Assembly (NCBI RefSeq): GCF_013114835.1
Contig: NZ_JAAVLW010000001.1
Span: forward strand, 930,001 to 994,000
Reading direction: 5' to 3'
Source of the DNA: Bradyrhizobium archetypum
Lineage (GTDB): Bacteria; Pseudomonadota; Alphaproteobacteria; Rhizobiales; Xanthobacteraceae
DNA: 64,000 nucleotides
Numbering within the stretch: position 1 is the first letter of the stretch; every line of letters begins with the position of its first letter. Shown here one piece after another: positions 7,560 through 16,298 of the stretch. The notes beneath the pieces are model-generated. The model was not told the origin of the DNA, searched no databases, and was given only the letters and a program-made list of their open reading frames with translations. The position numbers and the translations under genes are program-made.

Positions 7560-10090
7560 AAACCACGTTCGCCAAATATCGCCCGCTGCTAACAGCCACC
7601 CTCGCCGTCATCGCGTTGCCGTTCGGCCTTTACCTGCTCGGTCTTTCGCTGAACACCGGCACCACGGTGGTGGCGCTCGCGATTGCCGCGATGGGGCTCA
7701 ACCTCTGCATCGGCTATACCGGCCTGGTCTCGTTCGGCCACGGTGCCTGGTTTGGCATCGGCGCCTATGCGGCGGGTCTGATCCAGCGCAACTGGTTCGG
7801 TGGCGATATCTTTCTGCCGCTCGCGCTGGCGGCGATCGCGGTCGCGGTGATCGCGACCTTCGTCGGTTTCGTCATCCTGCGCCGGCGCGGCGTCTATTTC
7901 TCGCTGCTGACGCTGGCGCTGTCGGCGCTGACCTACACCATTGCCTTCCGCTGGACGGCAGTGACCGGCGGCGAGGACGGCCTCGGTGGCCTAAAGCGCG
8001 GCAGCATCGGTCCATTCAGCCTCGACCATGCGCTGAACTATTACATCGCCGTCTCGGTACTCTGTCTCGGCGTGCTCTATCTCCTGCTGCGGCTCGTGCG
8101 CTCGCCGTTCGGCCACGTGCTGATGGCGATCCGCGAAAACCAGTTGCGCGCCACATTCCAGGGCTATCCGGTCGAACGCTACAAGCTCGGCGTCTTCGTG
8201 ATTTCGGCAGTCGTGACCGGCTTTGCCGGCGGGTTGATCGGCTTTCAGAACTATCTCGTATCGGCCGAAGCGGTTTCGGTGCCGTTCTCCGGCGAGCTGC
8301 TCGCGATCGTCGTGATCGGCGGCATGCGCAGCATGCTGGGGCCGGCGATCGGCGCGCTGTTCTTCATCCTGTTCCGCGAATTGTTCTCGATCTGGACGGC
8401 GAACTGGCTGCTCTGGTTCGGCCTCGTCTTCGTGGCCTTCGTGTTGTATTCGCCGGGCGGCCTCGTCGGCATCTGGGCGACACTGGTAAAGCGCTGGCGG
8501 CCGCCGCCGGAAGAGGCCGCCGCCATGAGCAGGCGAAAAATCTACCAAGGCCCGCCGTTGCCGGCTTTCCTGCAGCCGAAGGCACTCAAGGGCACCGTGC
8601 TCGACGTGCGCGGCGTTTCAAAAACATTCGGCGGCATTCGCGCCGTGACCGATGCAAGCGTGACCGTCGGCGCCGGTGAAATCCATGCGCTGATCGGGCC
8701 AAACGGCGCGGGAAAGACCACGCTGTTCAATCTGGTCTCCGGCCTCTACCCAACGGACAGCGGCACCATCAGGCTGAACGGCCGCGAGATCCAGGGCGTG
8801 CCGTCGGAGGCGATCTGCCATCGGGGGCTGGCGCGCTCGTTCCAGATCACCAATTTGTTCAAGGGTCTTTCGATCTACGAAAACCTGCGCCTGTCGCTGC
8901 AGGCGCAGAGCCAAGGCCGCTTCAACCTCTGGCGCGACATCGACCACTACAGGGATATCCACGCCGAGACCGCGGAGCTCATAAAGTTCCTCGGGCTGCA
9001 AGGTATCGAGACCATCGAAGGCGGCGAGCTCTCCTATGGCGGGCAGCGGCTGGTCGACCTCGGCATCGCGCTCGGCTCCAAGCCGCAGGTGTTGTTGCTC
9101 GATGAGCCGCTGGCCGGCCTTGCTGCCGCCGAGCGCGAGCGCGTCGCAAACCTCGTCAAGAACATCGCAATCAATATTCCGGTCCTGATCGTCGAGCACG
9201 ACATCGACCGCGTGCTCGGCTTCTCCCGAACGGTCACCGTGATGAACCAGGGCGAAGTGCTGATGACCGATACGCCCGAGGCGGTGCGCGCCGACCGCAG
9301 GGTGCAAGAGATCTATACCGGCACCGGCGTCCCCGAGGTGGAGCACATCGCGGGCGAGCATGCCCGCGCGAGCGCCGTCCCAATCCTGCGCTTCGATCGC
9401 GTCAACACGTTCTACGGCAAGAGCCATATCCTGCACGACGCCACGCTCGATGTGCGCGAGGGCGAGATCGTCGCCCTGCTCGGCCGCAACGGCGCCGGCA
9501 AGTCAACACTATTGAAGACGCTCGCCGGCCTCGTGCCGCTGTCATCGGGCACCATCGAATATGCCGGCGCCGACATTTCCCGCCTGCCGGCGCCAGAGAT
9601 TGCGCGCGCCGGCATCGGCTATGTGCCGCAGGGCCGCGGCCTGTTCGCCGGCATGACGGTCAAGGAAAATCTCGCGCTCGGGCGTCTCGCCCGCAAGACC
9701 GACGGCAGCAGCGGCGTGGTGTGGGACGAGGCGCAGGTCTTCGACTATTTCCCGCGGCTGAAGGAGCGCATGGAGGTTGCCGCCGACTATCTCTCCGGCG
9801 GCGAGCAGCAGATGGTGGCCGTGGCGCGCGCGATGTCGGGTAACGTCAAGCTCCTGCTGCTCGACGAGCCGTTCGAGGGGCTGGCGCCCGCCGTGATCCT
9901 AGAGCTGTTCAAGGTCTTCGATCGACTCCGGCAACACATCTCGATCGTGATCGTCGAGCACAATCTCGATCTGGTGCTGGCGCTCGCCGACCGCGTCTTC
10001 GCCCTGGAGCGCGGCGCGGTGTTCCATCAGGGGCCGGCGCAGCCGCTGCTGACCGATCTCGAATACCGCAAGAAGATTTTGTGGCTATAA
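7556..10090 (+). CDS. Fused LivM permease + LivG ATPase + LivF ATPase
   Basis: One 844-residue open frame holds three components that are usually separate. Residues 1-310 are a LivM-type permease (GLNLCIGYTGLVSFGHGAWF near 47-66; VVIGGMRSMLGPAIGA near 252). Residues 345-590 are a LivG-type ATPase with Walker A GPNGAGKTT (381-389), signature LSYGGQ (492-497), Walker B VLLLDEP (512-518) and a switch His (VEHD). Residues 608-844 are a LivF-type ATPase with Walker A GRNGAGKST (643-651), signature LSGGEQ (746-751), Walker B LLLLDEP (766-772) and VEHN. No stop or frameshift occurs at either junction. An internal Met at residue 324 could start a separate ATPase protein. It energises the importer with the 5338 and 6684 products. 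The fusion fixes subunit stoichiometry. Confidence 0.93.
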   Translation: MKTTFAKYRPLLTATLAVIALPFGLYLLGLSLNTGTTVVALAIAAMGLNLCIGYTGLVSFGHGAWFGIGAYAAGLIQRNWFGGDIFLPLALAAIAVAVIATFVGFVILRRRGVYFSLLTLALSALTYTIAFRWTAVTGGEDGLGGLKRGSIGPFSLDHALNYYIAVSVLCLGVLYLLLRLVRSPFGHVLMAIRENQLRATFQGYPVERYKLGVFVISAVVTGFAGGLIGFQNYLVSAEAVSVPFSGELLAIVVIGGMRSMLGPAIGALFFILFRELFSIWTANWLLWFGLVFVAFVLYSPGGLVGIWATLVKRWRPPPEEAAAMSRRKIYQGPPLPAFLQPKALKGTVLDVRGVSKTFGGIRAVTDASVTVGAGEIHALIGPNGAGKTTLFNLVSGLYPTDSGTIRLNGREIQGVPSEAICHRGLARSFQITNLFKGLSIYENLRLSLQAQSQGRFNLWRDIDHYRDIHAETAELIKFLGLQGIETIEGGELSYGGQRLVDLGIALGSKPQVLLLDEPLAGLAAAERERVANLVKNIAINIPVLIVEHDIDRVLGFSRTVTVMNQGEVLMTDTPEAVRADRRVQEIYTGTGVPEVEHIAGEHARASAVPILRFDRVNTFYGKSHILHDATLDVREGEIVALLGRNGAGKSTLLKTLAGLVPLSSGTIEYAGADISRLPAPEIARAGIGYVPQGRGLFAGMTVKENLALGRLARKTDGSSGVVWDEAQVFDYFPRLKERMEVAADYLSGGEQQMVAVARAMSGNVKLLLLDEPFEGLAPAVILELFKVFDRLRQHISIVIVEHNLDLVLALADRVFALERGAVFHQGPAQPLLTDLEYRKKILWL

Positions 10091-10109
10091 TCTCACCGCG
10101 TCATCGCTT

Positions 10110-10146
10110 GGGGGCGCGATATCACCCCCTCACGATATCTGCCCCC
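10110..10146. terminator. Hairpin between convergent liv fusion and hemC
   Basis: GGGGGCGCGATATC (10110-10123) pairs with GATATCTGCCCCC (10134-10146) with small mismatches around a 10-base loop. It fills the 56-base gap between two convergent genes and could end transcription from both sides; there is no clear U tract. Confidence 0.45.
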
Positions 10147-11148
10147 TCACGAAAGCAGCGAATCTTCCTCGGGTCTGGTCCGCCCGATAATCTCGGCGGC
10201 ACCCTTCTCGAGCAGCTCAAGCCCGACCGCGCGGCCGAGTTCGCGGGGGCGATCTGCCGCGCCAGTCCGCGATGCCTCGATGAAGCTGTCGCCGGCTTCA
10301 TCGAGCACGGCCGCCGTCAGCGTCATGTCGCGGCCCGAAAGCGTGGCGTGGCCGGCGATCGGCGAGTTGCAGTGGCCGTTCAACACCCACAGCACCTCGC
10401 GCTCGGCCTCGGCGCAGAGCCGCGACGAAGCGTCTTCGATCCTCGCGAGGCGGCCGCGCGTGGCCCAGTCCTTCTCGACGCATTCGACCGCGACGATACC
10501 CTGCCCCACCGCCGGCAGCATCTCGCGTGCCGAAAAATCATGGATGATACGTGAGGCCATGCCGATACGCTCGAGCCCCGACCTTGCCATGACTAGCGCG
10601 TCGGCCGGACCGACCTCTCCGCCATCGGGCAGCCGCTGCTTGTCGCCGCGATCGAGCTTGGCGACGCGGGTGTCGGCCGCACCGCGGAAATGAATCACGG
10701 TGGCCTCCGGAAACAGCCGGCGCAGATAGGCGCCGCGGCGCACCGCGTTGGTGCCGATCTTGAAGCCCTTGCCATGCGAAGCGCGAAATACATCGAGCGA
10801 AAGCCCCGGCCGCAGCACCAGCGCGTCATTGGCCGCGTCGCGCGGCAGCGTCGCGGCGATGACGAGGCCCGGCGTCTCCTCATTGCCGGGAACATCCTTC
10901 AGCGAATGCATCGCCGCCTGCAGCTCTCCGCGTCGCATCGCCTCGCGAATTTCGGCGACGAAGGCGCCGCCCTTGCCGCCATGGCGCAGCAGCTTGCTGG
11001 CCTGATCCTGGTCGCCGCGGGTTTCGAACTTGACGATCTCGACGCCGAGCGCGGGATCGGACGCGCGCAACAACCGCGCGATCGCTTCGGTCTGCGCCAG
11101 CGCCATCGCGCTCTTGCGCGTGCCGATCTTCAAGGTCTGTCCCGACAC
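10147..11148 (-). CDS. hemC: Hydroxymethylbilane synthase (porphobilinogen deaminase), divergent member
   Basis: A 333-residue cytoplasmic enzyme that joins four porphobilinogen units into hydroxymethylbilane for tetrapyrrole synthesis. Seen: the opening KIGTRKSAMALAQ, the catalytic Asp in HSLKDVP (Asp85), VRR (137-138 region) for substrate carboxylates, AVGQG (213-217) and the dipyrromethane-cofactor Cys260 in NGHCNSPIAGH. The usual RGN motif is RGA (155-157), and a segment KQRLPDGGEVGP (170-181) is inserted next to it, so it is more diverged than typical HemC and may be a second copy in the genome. It stands alone, convergent with the liv operon and divergent from an efflux gene. Length is slightly above the usual 310. 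Confidence 0.9.
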   Translation of the reverse strand: MSGQTLKIGTRKSAMALAQTEAIARLLRASDPALGVEIVKFETRGDQDQASKLLRHGGKGGAFVAEIREAMRRGELQAAMHSLKDVPGNEETPGLVIAATLPRDAANDALVLRPGLSLDVFRASHGKGFKIGTNAVRRGAYLRRLFPEATVIHFRGAADTRVAKLDRGDKQRLPDGGEVGPADALVMARSGLERIGMASRIIHDFSAREMLPAVGQGIVAVECVEKDWATRGRLARIEDASSRLCAEAEREVLWVLNGHCNSPIAGHATLSGRDMTLTAAVLDEAGDSFIEASRTGAADRPRELGRAVGLELLEKGAAEIIGRTRPEEDSLLS

Positions 11149-11369
11149 GAGGTCTCCGTTCGAAGGCGGTCACTGCCAATGTTTGGAGCCTAGGGGATAG
11201 AGCAAGCGGCCAGTCAGAACAACGGCTTTGGCCATCGGTCAGCGTGAACCGGCCACTGTCGAACAAAGCCGCTTCAAGGTCCCCGCAGACGGGCAGCCAT
11301 TCCCAAAACGCGGATTGTGCAACGCACCAAAATCAATAGAGTGCCCGCCTGCAAGAGGGTTTTTCCAGT

Positions 11370-12617
11370 TTGTCCGACACCAGTGCCAATGTCGTGGCCG
11401 CTTCCGGCCACCGCCCGATGGGCTTTCCCGAATTCGTGATCGTGATCGCGTCGATCATGGCGCTGAATCCGATTGCGATGGACATGATGCTGCCGGCGCT
11501 GCCGGACATCGCGTCCGCCTTCCACATCACTTCAGTCAACCGGCCGCAGATGGTGCTGTCGATCTTTCTGGTCGGTTTCGGCGTCGGCCAATTTGTGATG
11601 GGCCCACTGTCCGACCGGTTCGGGCGACGGCCGGTCCTGCTCGGCGGCATGGCCGTCTATTGCGCCGCCAGCCTGCTCGCGATTGCGGCTCCCTCGTTCG
11701 AGACGCTGCTGCTGGCGCGCGCGTTGCAAGGCCTCAGCACCTCGGCCACGCGCGTCATCGCTACCTCGATCGTTCGCGATTGCTACGCCGGGCGGCGCAT
11801 GGCGAGCGTGATGTCGCTGGCGATGATGGTGTTCATCGCCGTGCCGGTCGTAGCCCCGGCATTCGGCCAGGCCGTGCTGCTGCTGACGCAATGGCGCGGC
11901 ATCTTCATCGTGCTGATGCTCTATGGCGTGGTGGCGCTGGTCTGGAGCGCGCTTCGCATGCCGGAGACGTTGCCGGTGGCCAGTCGCAGATCGCTCGCGG
12001 TCGGCGAGGTGCTTGATGCCTTCCGCCAGACCGTCACCAACCGGCAAACGCTGGGTTACGCGCTGGTTGCCGGCGGCACATTGGGTTCGCTGTTCGCCTT
12101 CGTGTTCATCTCGCAGCAGGTGTTCACCGGCATCTACCAGCTCGGGCATTACTTCCCTCTGGCGTTTGCCGGCGTTGCCGTCGGAACAGCCATCGCCGGC
12201 TTCGTCAATTCCCGCCTTGTCGGCCGCCTCGGCATGCGCGTGATCTCCCACGCAGCGCTGATCGGCTTCGTGGTGATCGCCGCGACCATGCTGGCGGCGG
12301 CGAAACTGCAGATGCTGCCCCTACCGCTGTTCATGGTGCTCTCGGTATCGATGATGTTTGCGTTCGGGCTGATGATCGCCAATTTCACCGCGCTCGCCAT
12401 GGAGCCGCAGGGCCATATCGCCGGCACCGCCGCGTCGCTGTATGGCTCGATCACCACTCTGCTCGGCATCGGTGTCGGCGCCACCATCGGCCAGGACTAC
12501 GACGGCACGCTGGTGCCGTTCGCAACCGGCTTCCTGCTCTGCACGCTGGCCGCGCTTGCGGTGGTGCTGGTGGTGGAGAAGGGCCGGCTGTTCAGGCCCC
12601 ACGGCATCAAGATGTGA
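11370..12617 (+). CDS. MFS multidrug efflux transporter, Bcr/CflA family
   Basis: A 415-residue inner-membrane drug:proton antiporter with 12 predicted membrane segments. The loop 2-3 motif GPLSDRFGRRPVLLGG is typical of the major facilitator superfamily, and the N-terminal MALNPIAMDMMLPALPDI matches Bcr/CflA exporters (bicyclomycin, sulphonamide, chloramphenicol type). The start used is a TTG at 11370 with AAGAGGG about 9 bases before it; an ATG at 11418 is an alternative that would drop 16 residues. It is divergent from hemC with a 221-base spacer and no regulator is adjacent. Substrate cannot be told from sequence. Confidence 0.9.
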   Translation: MSDTSANVVAASGHRPMGFPEFVIVIASIMALNPIAMDMMLPALPDIASAFHITSVNRPQMVLSIFLVGFGVGQFVMGPLSDRFGRRPVLLGGMAVYCAASLLAIAAPSFETLLLARALQGLSTSATRVIATSIVRDCYAGRRMASVMSLAMMVFIAVPVVAPAFGQAVLLLTQWRGIFIVLMLYGVVALVWSALRMPETLPVASRRSLAVGEVLDAFRQTVTNRQTLGYALVAGGTLGSLFAFVFISQQVFTGIYQLGHYFPLAFAGVAVGTAIAGFVNSRLVGRLGMRVISHAALIGFVVIAATMLAAAKLQMLPLPLFMVLSVSMMFAFGLMIANFTALAMEPQGHIAGTAASLYGSITTLLGIGVGATIGQDYDGTLVPFATGFLLCTLAALAVVLVVEKGRLFRPHGIKM

Positions 12618-12758
12618 TGGTCCGATTGCGTGTGCTGACATAACAGCGCCGCCTTCGTTCCGTCACGACCGCATGGCTGATCTCCGCTGACGGCTGGGCG
12701 TGGTCCGGCGAAGCTGATAACAATTCCGCAACTCACGTCGCGTTTGGGAAATCGGAAG

Positions 12759-14177
12759 ATGGATAACCGCAGCAACATCTGGCGTGGCGTCGATACGATC
12801 AAGCCGCGATTCACCGCCTTGAGCGACCGGGTCTGGGCGATACCCGAGGTCTGCTACACCGAGGCGCGATCGTGCGCCGAACATCTCGCCGAGCTGCGCC
12901 ATCAGGGTTTCCGCGTCACCGAAAGAGTCGCCGGCATTCCGACCGCGCTGATGGGGGAATGGGGCGATGGCGGGCCCGTGATCGCGTTCCTGGGCGAATA
13001 TGACGCGCTGCCCGGTCTCAGCCAGGAAGCTGGCGTGGCCGAACCGCGCCCGTTGGAGGCTGGCGGCCACGGCCATGGCTGCGGCCACAACCTGCTCGGT
13101 TCGGCCGCCCTGCTTGCCGCCACCGCGGTGAAGGATTGGCTTGCCGAGCACAAAGTGCCGGGGCGCGTGCGCTATTACGGCTGTCCCGCCGAGGAAGGCG
13201 GCGCCGCGAAGACCTTCATGGTGCGCGATGGCGCCTTCGACGACGCCGATATCGCCATTACCTGGCACCCCCATAGTTTCTGGGAGGTGGTGGTCACCCC
13301 TTCGCTCGCCAACACGCGCGCCGATTTCATCTTCACCGGGCGCACCTCGCATGCGGCGGCCTCGCCGCATCTCGGCCGCAGCGCGCTCGATGCGGTCGAA
13401 TTGATGAATGTCGGCGTGAATTACATGCGCGAACACATGCCGAGCGATGCCCGCGTTCATTACGCCCTGCTCGACGCCGGCGGCATCGCGCCCAACGTGG
13501 TGCAGGCCCATGCGCGCGTGCGCTATTCGATCCGCGCCCGCGACCTGCCTGGCATGAACGAGCTGGTCGAACGCGTGCACAAGATCGCGCAAGGCGCGGC
13601 GTTGATGACCGAGACGCGCGTGGAGATGCGGATCATTTCCGCCGTTTCCAACCTGTTGCCCAACACGCCGCTCGAACAGGCGCTCCATGCCATCATGGAA
13701 GAGCTCGGCCCGCCGCATTTCGACGACGCCGACAAGGATTTCGCGCAGAAAATCCGCTCGACGCTGACCGAGAAGGACATCGCCACCATCTATCATACGA
13801 TCGGCATGGAGCCGACCGACCGGCCGCTGGCCGATTTCATCGTGCCGCTGGAGGCCAAGCGCAACCCGCTGATCGGATCGACCGATGTTGGCGACGTGAG
13901 CTGGGTGGTGCCGACCGTTCAGGTTCACGCCCCGACCATTGCCATCGGCACCCCCTTGCACACCTGGCAGGTGGTGGCGCAGGGCAAGAGCCCGCATGCC
14001 CACAAGGCCATGGTGCAGGCCGCCAAGGCGATGGCGGGGCTCGGCGTCAGGGCGCTGACGGAACCGGAGCTGATCGCCGCCGCCAAGGCTGACCTGAAGC
14101 GGCGCACGTCCCGCACCCCCTATGTCAGCCCGCTGCCGGACAGCGTTGCGCCGCCGCTGGACATGTCGCTGACCTGA
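12759..14177 (+). CDS. M20-family amidohydrolase (AbgB/IAA-amino acid hydrolase-like)
   Basis: A 472-residue zinc/manganese peptidase-like amidohydrolase. Metal-site segments are GHGHGCGHNLLG (Cys and His ligands, about residue 105-116), PAEEGGAAK (catalytic Glu pair) and SHAAASPHLGRSALDA (dimerisation-domain His). Members hydrolyse N-acyl amino acids or p-aminobenzoyl-glutamate. The ATG at 12759 was chosen over a TTG at 12744 because GGGAAATCGGAAG directly precedes it. The next genes encode a dipeptide-type ABC importer on the same strand, 303 bases on, so the enzyme may process what that importer takes up; this is inference from position. Confidence 0.9.
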   Translation: MDNRSNIWRGVDTIKPRFTALSDRVWAIPEVCYTEARSCAEHLAELRHQGFRVTERVAGIPTALMGEWGDGGPVIAFLGEYDALPGLSQEAGVAEPRPLEAGGHGHGCGHNLLGSAALLAATAVKDWLAEHKVPGRVRYYGCPAEEGGAAKTFMVRDGAFDDADIAITWHPHSFWEVVVTPSLANTRADFIFTGRTSHAAASPHLGRSALDAVELMNVGVNYMREHMPSDARVHYALLDAGGIAPNVVQAHARVRYSIRARDLPGMNELVERVHKIAQGAALMTETRVEMRIISAVSNLLPNTPLEQALHAIMEELGPPHFDDADKDFAQKIRSTLTEKDIATIYHTIGMEPTDRPLADFIVPLEAKRNPLIGSTDVGDVSWVVPTVQVHAPTIAIGTPLHTWQVVAQGKSPHAHKAMVQAAKAMAGLGVRALTEPELIAAAKADLKRRTSRTPYVSPLPDSVAPPLDMSLT

Positions 14178-14211
14178 CCCTGATCTGATCCTGTCCTGAC
14201 CCTGTCCTGAC
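14169..14211. repeat. Degenerate short tandem repeat (CTGAC/CTGTC units)
   Basis: The end of the amidohydrolase gene and the bases after it read as CTGAC, CTGACC, CTGATCTGATC, CTGTC, CTGACC, CTGTC, CTGAC. The array starts inside the last codons and runs past the stop. It looks like replication slippage; no function is evident. Confidence 0.5.
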
Positions 14212-14480
14212 TTGGCCCGGCCGATCCGGCGAACAAATTTTTTGCAGTGCAAAGCGCAATTTTGCGCGCTTTGACGCGGCAGGACCGCCGGAATGCCAAC
14301 GCGATGTGCGCCGCAACGCGGTTTCTGCCCAAGCAGAAATCATTGGCCACTTCCATGCTGCCAATTGTTGACAGGTGGACATTGACCTCCGGAGCATTTG
14401 GTGTGCCATCTTATCCCGGGACACCTGACGCTGCCGCCCGGCGGCGCGCCGCACAACGCCAAAACCAGACGGGGACAACG
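14178..14480. other. Spacer before the Dpp-type operon
   Basis: About 300 bases with no gene. An imperfect inverted repeat around 14245-14272 (GCAAAGCGC ... GCGCGCTTTG) and a TTGACA at about 14364 suggest the operon promoter and a possible operator, but no convincing -10 follows. Open frame continues upstream of the binding-protein start without coding character. Confidence 0.35.
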
Positions 14481-16271
14481 ATGCTGGACACCGAACTGCG
14501 GACCATGATCAATGAGGTGAAGGACGGCCGCATGGATCGCCGCGCCTTCGTTCAGCGGATGCTTGCCTTCGGTCTCACCGCGCCGATGGCGACGCAGATC
14601 CTCGCGGTCGGCGGTGTGGCCATGGCGCAGAGCCCCGCGCCCTACAAGCCGACCAAGCGCGGCGGCGGCGGTCCGCTGAAGCTCTTGTGGTGGCAGGGAG
14701 CGACCTTGCTCAATCCGCATTTTGCCACCGGCACCAAGGACCAGGACGGTTCGCGCCTGTTCTACGAGCCGCTCGCGAGTTGGGACGCCGACGGCAACCT
14801 CTGCCCGATTCTCGCTGCGGAAATCCCGTCGATTCAAAACGGCGGTCTCGCTGCCGACGGCAAGTCGGTGACCTGGAAGCTCAAGCCCGGCGTCAAATGG
14901 CACGATGGCAAGCCTTTCACCGCCGACGACGTCGTGTTCAACTGGGAATACGCCCGCGACCCCGCCACCGCGGCGCTGACCATCGGCGTCTACCAGGACA
15001 TCACCGTCGAAAAAATCGATGACCTCACCGTCCGCGTCCTGTTCAAGAATCCGACCCCGTTCTGGGCCGATGCCTTCGTCGCCGTGGTCGGCTGCATCCT
15101 GCCCAAGCATCTGTTTGCCGAATACAAGGGCGCCAAATCCCGCGAGGCGCCGAACAATCTGAAGCCGGTCGGCACCGGTCCCTACAAGTTCGTCGAGTTC
15201 AAGCCGGGCGACCTGGTGCGCGGCGAAATCAATCCCGACTACCACATGCCGAACCGTCCCTACTTCGATACGATCGAGATCAAGGGCGGCGGCGATGCCG
15301 TCTCGGCGGCGCGCGCGGTGATCCAGACCGGCGAGTATGACTATGCCTGGAACATGCAGGTGGAGGACGAGGTCCTGCTGCGCCTGGAGAAGGGCGGCAA
15401 GGGCAAGACCGTCTATTCGACCGGCGGCGACATCGAATTCATTGCGCTGAACTTCACCGATCCCAACACCGAGATCGACGGCGAACGTTCGTCGATCAAG
15501 ACCAAGCATCCGCTGCTGTCCGATCCGGCCGTTCGCAAGGCGCTGGCGCTGCTCGTCGATCGCGATGGCATTCAAAAGCACATCTACGGTCGCGCCGGAC
15601 GCACCACGGCCAACTTCCTCAACGGTCCCGAACAATTCGTCTCCAAGAACACGAAATGGGAGTTCAGCGTCGAGAAAGCGGTTCAGGTGCTGGAGGAAGC
15701 TGGATGGAAGGCTGGGGCTGACGGAATTCGTGAGAAGGACGGCAAGAAGCTGAAACTCCTGTACCAGACCTCGATCAACGGCCCGCGGCAGAAAACCCAG
15801 GCGATCGTCAAGCAGGCCTGCCGGAAGGCCGGCATCGACATCGAACTGAAATCGGTGGTGGCCTCGGTGTTCTTCTCCTCCGACGTCGCCAATCCCGACA
15901 CCTATTCCAAGTTCTACGCCGACATCGAGATGTTCCAGATTCCGATGACGCAGCCCGACCCGGCGCAGCACATGCGGCGCTTTCATTCGCGCTTCGTGGC
16001 CACCAAGGAAAACAAGTGGCAGGGCCGGAATTTCCCGCGCTGGGTCAACCAGGAGTTCGACGCGGCGATCGATGCGGCCGAGGCTGAAACCGATCCGGTC
16101 AAGCGTGCGGCACTCTATATCAAGGCCAACGACATCATGTGGCAGGACACGGTGACGATCGCCGTGCAGCACCGCCTTAAGGTCGGCGCGGCAGTCAACT
16201 CGCTGCGCCCGGTGCTCAGCGGCTGGACCAACGACACCGACAATATCCAGGACTGGTATCGAGAGGCCTGA
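14481..16271 (+). CDS. Periplasmic binding protein of a dipeptide/oligopeptide ABC importer (SBP_bac_5)
   Basis: A 596-residue family 5 solute-binding protein. The N-terminus carries a long leader with a twin-arginine-like motif MDRRAFVQRM and hydrophobic stretch, ending near VAMAQS at about residue 50. The mature part has SLTWKLKPG-like text (SVTWKLKPGVKWHDGKPFTA), the hallmark of DppA/OppA proteins, and GTGPYKFVEF further on. I chose the ATG at 14481 because it begins the leader and follows GGGGACAACG; longer versions start in noncoding-like sequence. It is the first gene of a five-gene operon with two permeases and two ATPases. Ligand could be peptides or other amides; the adjacent M20 hydrolase is suggestive. 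Confidence 0.92.
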   Translation: MLDTELRTMINEVKDGRMDRRAFVQRMLAFGLTAPMATQILAVGGVAMAQSPAPYKPTKRGGGGPLKLLWWQGATLLNPHFATGTKDQDGSRLFYEPLASWDADGNLCPILAAEIPSIQNGGLAADGKSVTWKLKPGVKWHDGKPFTADDVVFNWEYARDPATAALTIGVYQDITVEKIDDLTVRVLFKNPTPFWADAFVAVVGCILPKHLFAEYKGAKSREAPNNLKPVGTGPYKFVEFKPGDLVRGEINPDYHMPNRPYFDTIEIKGGGDAVSAARAVIQTGEYDYAWNMQVEDEVLLRLEKGGKGKTVYSTGGDIEFIALNFTDPNTEIDGERSSIKTKHPLLSDPAVRKALALLVDRDGIQKHIYGRAGRTTANFLNGPEQFVSKNTKWEFSVEKAVQVLEEAGWKAGADGIREKDGKKLKLLYQTSINGPRQKTQAIVKQACRKAGIDIELKSVVASVFFSSDVANPDTYSKFYADIEMFQIPMTQPDPAQHMRRFHSRFVATKENKWQGRNFPRWVNQEFDAAIDAAEAETDPVKRAALYIKANDIMWQDTVTIAVQHRLKVGAAVNSLRPVLSGWTNDTDNIQDWYREA

Positions 16272-16298
16272 AAGCCGGCATAGGCGGGGTCGTCCCTC

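Noticed and set aside
12663..14252. A 529-codon frame antisense to the M20 amidohydrolase
   Set aside because: Same shadow effect; the plus strand carries all metal-site motifs.
14364..14400. A promoter with TTGACA before the Dpp-type operon
   Set aside because: No acceptable -10 box at 16-18 bases.
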